DNA of 64,000 bases from Amycolatopsis sp. WAC 01376 (GTDB lineage: Bacteria > Actinomycetota > Actinomycetes > Mycobacteriales > Pseudonocardiaceae): contig NZ_QHKL01000001.1 in assembly GCF_003947415.1 (NCBI RefSeq), forward strand, positions 806,001 through 870,000. Reading direction: 5' to 3'. The notes beneath the pieces were generated by a model that was given only the letters and a program-made list of their open reading frames with translations, was not told the DNA's origin and did no database searches. Shown piece after piece: positions 63,528-64,000 of the stretch. Both the position numbers and the translations under genes were made by a program. Each line of letters opens with the position of its first letter. The stretch's first letter is position 1.

Positions 63528-64000
63528 CTAACCCAGTGCCGAGGCCAGATCCCTCCAGAGATCTTCCGGATCTTCGAGCCCGACGCTGAACCGGACGAGC
63601 CCGGCGGGCACGTGGGCGTCGCCAGCCAGCCAAGCCCGGCGCTCGACCAGGCTCTCCACCCCGCCGAGGCTGGTGGCCGCGCGGATCAGCCGCAGCGACC
63701 CGATGACCTTGTCCGCGGTCTCCGCGTCGGGGAGTTCGAACGCGATCATCGTGCCGGTGCCGGGATAACGCACCCGGGTGATCGCGGGGTGGTCGACCAG
63801 CCGCGCCGCGAGGAGCGCGGCCGTGCGGGTCTGCTCCGCCAGGCGGACCGGCAGGGTCCGCAGCCCGCGCAGGGCCAGCCACGCTTCGAGCGCGCCCGGC
63901 GTCGCGCCCAACCTGGTGCGCGCGTCGCGCAAGTCCTTCGCGACGCCTTCGTCGGCCGCGACGGTCAGGCCGAGCAGCAGGTCGCTGTGGCCGCCGATGA
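63528..64000 (-). CDS. Cys/Met metabolism PLP enzyme (5' partial)
   Basis: The frame is open to the end of the window on the minus strand, so the N-terminus lies outside. The first visible residues, IGGHSDLLLGLTVAADEG, follow directly after the PLP-binding Lys region of cystathionine gamma-synthase/lyase-family enzymes; the Lys itself would be a few residues further out. RYPGTGTMIAFELPDAETADKV, SLGGVESLVERR and LVRFSVGLEDPEDLWRDL are the expected C-terminal motifs. It should act in methionine/cysteine metabolism by gamma- or beta-replacement or elimination. About 157 C-terminal residues are present. Confidence 0.9.
   Translation of the reverse strand, partial: IGGHSDLLLGLTVAADEGVAKDLRDARTRLGATPGALEAWLALRGLRTLPVRLAEQTRTAALLAARLVDHPAITRVRYPGTGTMIAFELPDAETADKVIGSLRLIRAATSLGGVESLVERRAWLAGDAHVPAGLVRFSVGLEDPEDLWRDLASALG

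Overview
The window reads as chromosomal DNA of a high-GC actinomycete, most likely Amycolatopsis or another member of the Pseudonocardiaceae. The support is the base composition, GTG and TTG starts, class F sortase, AfsR-like STAND protein, large receptor kinases, many TetR/GntR/PadR/XRE regulators, and a recurring hairpin family of the AAAGGTCCTTT/AACGGTCCGTT type between converging genes. That assignment is inference from pattern, not from a search. No tRNA, rRNA, CRISPR array, insertion sequence, prophage or integrase was seen. About 62 protein genes are supported, two of them cut by the window ends.

Layout. 1-3432: three coupled genes for surface glycan glycosylation (GT4 enzyme, coiled-coil protein, two-domain glycosyltransferase). 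3444-4640: a hairpin, a probable 26-residue membrane peptide, a Crp/Fnr regulator and a small membrane protein. 5189-7926: a two-component system with a membrane protein. 7990-11811: an XRE regulator diverging from an MFS exporter across a palindromic operator array, then an ECF sigma factor overlapping a two-domain VOC protein. 12013-16114: gamma-glutamyltransferase-like enzyme, small hypothetical, and a flavin monooxygenase diverging from a TetR regulator across a 13-bp-periodic repeat array. 16182-22165: UDP-glucose dehydrogenase, SDR, methyltransferase plus PadR regulator, RecB-like nuclease, small conserved protein.

22458-26010: a four-gene osmoprotectant (betaine/choline type) ABC importer. 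26253-29238: a copper-handling set (membrane protein, YcnI, CopC, CopD), followed by an AfsR-like STAND/TPR ATPase without a DNA-binding domain. 31641-35088: phosphotransferase overlapping an XRE/TPR regulator, with two small genes diverging. 35400-38742: sugar MFS transporter, GH1 beta-glucosidase and a divergent TetR regulator, i.e. a beta-glucoside module. 38780-39236: four successive hairpins and three DnaA boxes. 39340-44231: PLP racemase/aldolase-like enzyme, aldonolactone oxidase, an unusual PRPP synthetase, an NAD(P)-binding protein and a hypothetical.

44581-49079: two tandem receptor-like Ser/Thr kinases. 49198-51119: two coupled CoA-ester lyases. 51194-59508: one tightly coupled eight-gene operon (solute-binding protein, two permeases, two ATPases, aldehyde dehydrogenase, SDR, amidase) under a divergent FadR-type GntR regulator with a perfect TGGTnnnACCA operator; it looks like uptake and stepwise oxidation/hydrolysis of an amide- or peptide-like compound. 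60309-61388: a patatin-like lipase. 61462-62736: a class F sortase lipoprotein next to a secreted Ser/Thr/Pro-rich protein. 63177-64000: a small membrane protein and the C-terminal part of a Cys/Met-metabolism PLP enzyme.

The most unusual material is not a single gene. It is the set of long, diverse but related hairpins in nearly every convergent intergenic gap, the operator arrays between divergent regulator/target pairs, the paired kinases with similar extracellular domains, and the sortase/secreted-protein pair.
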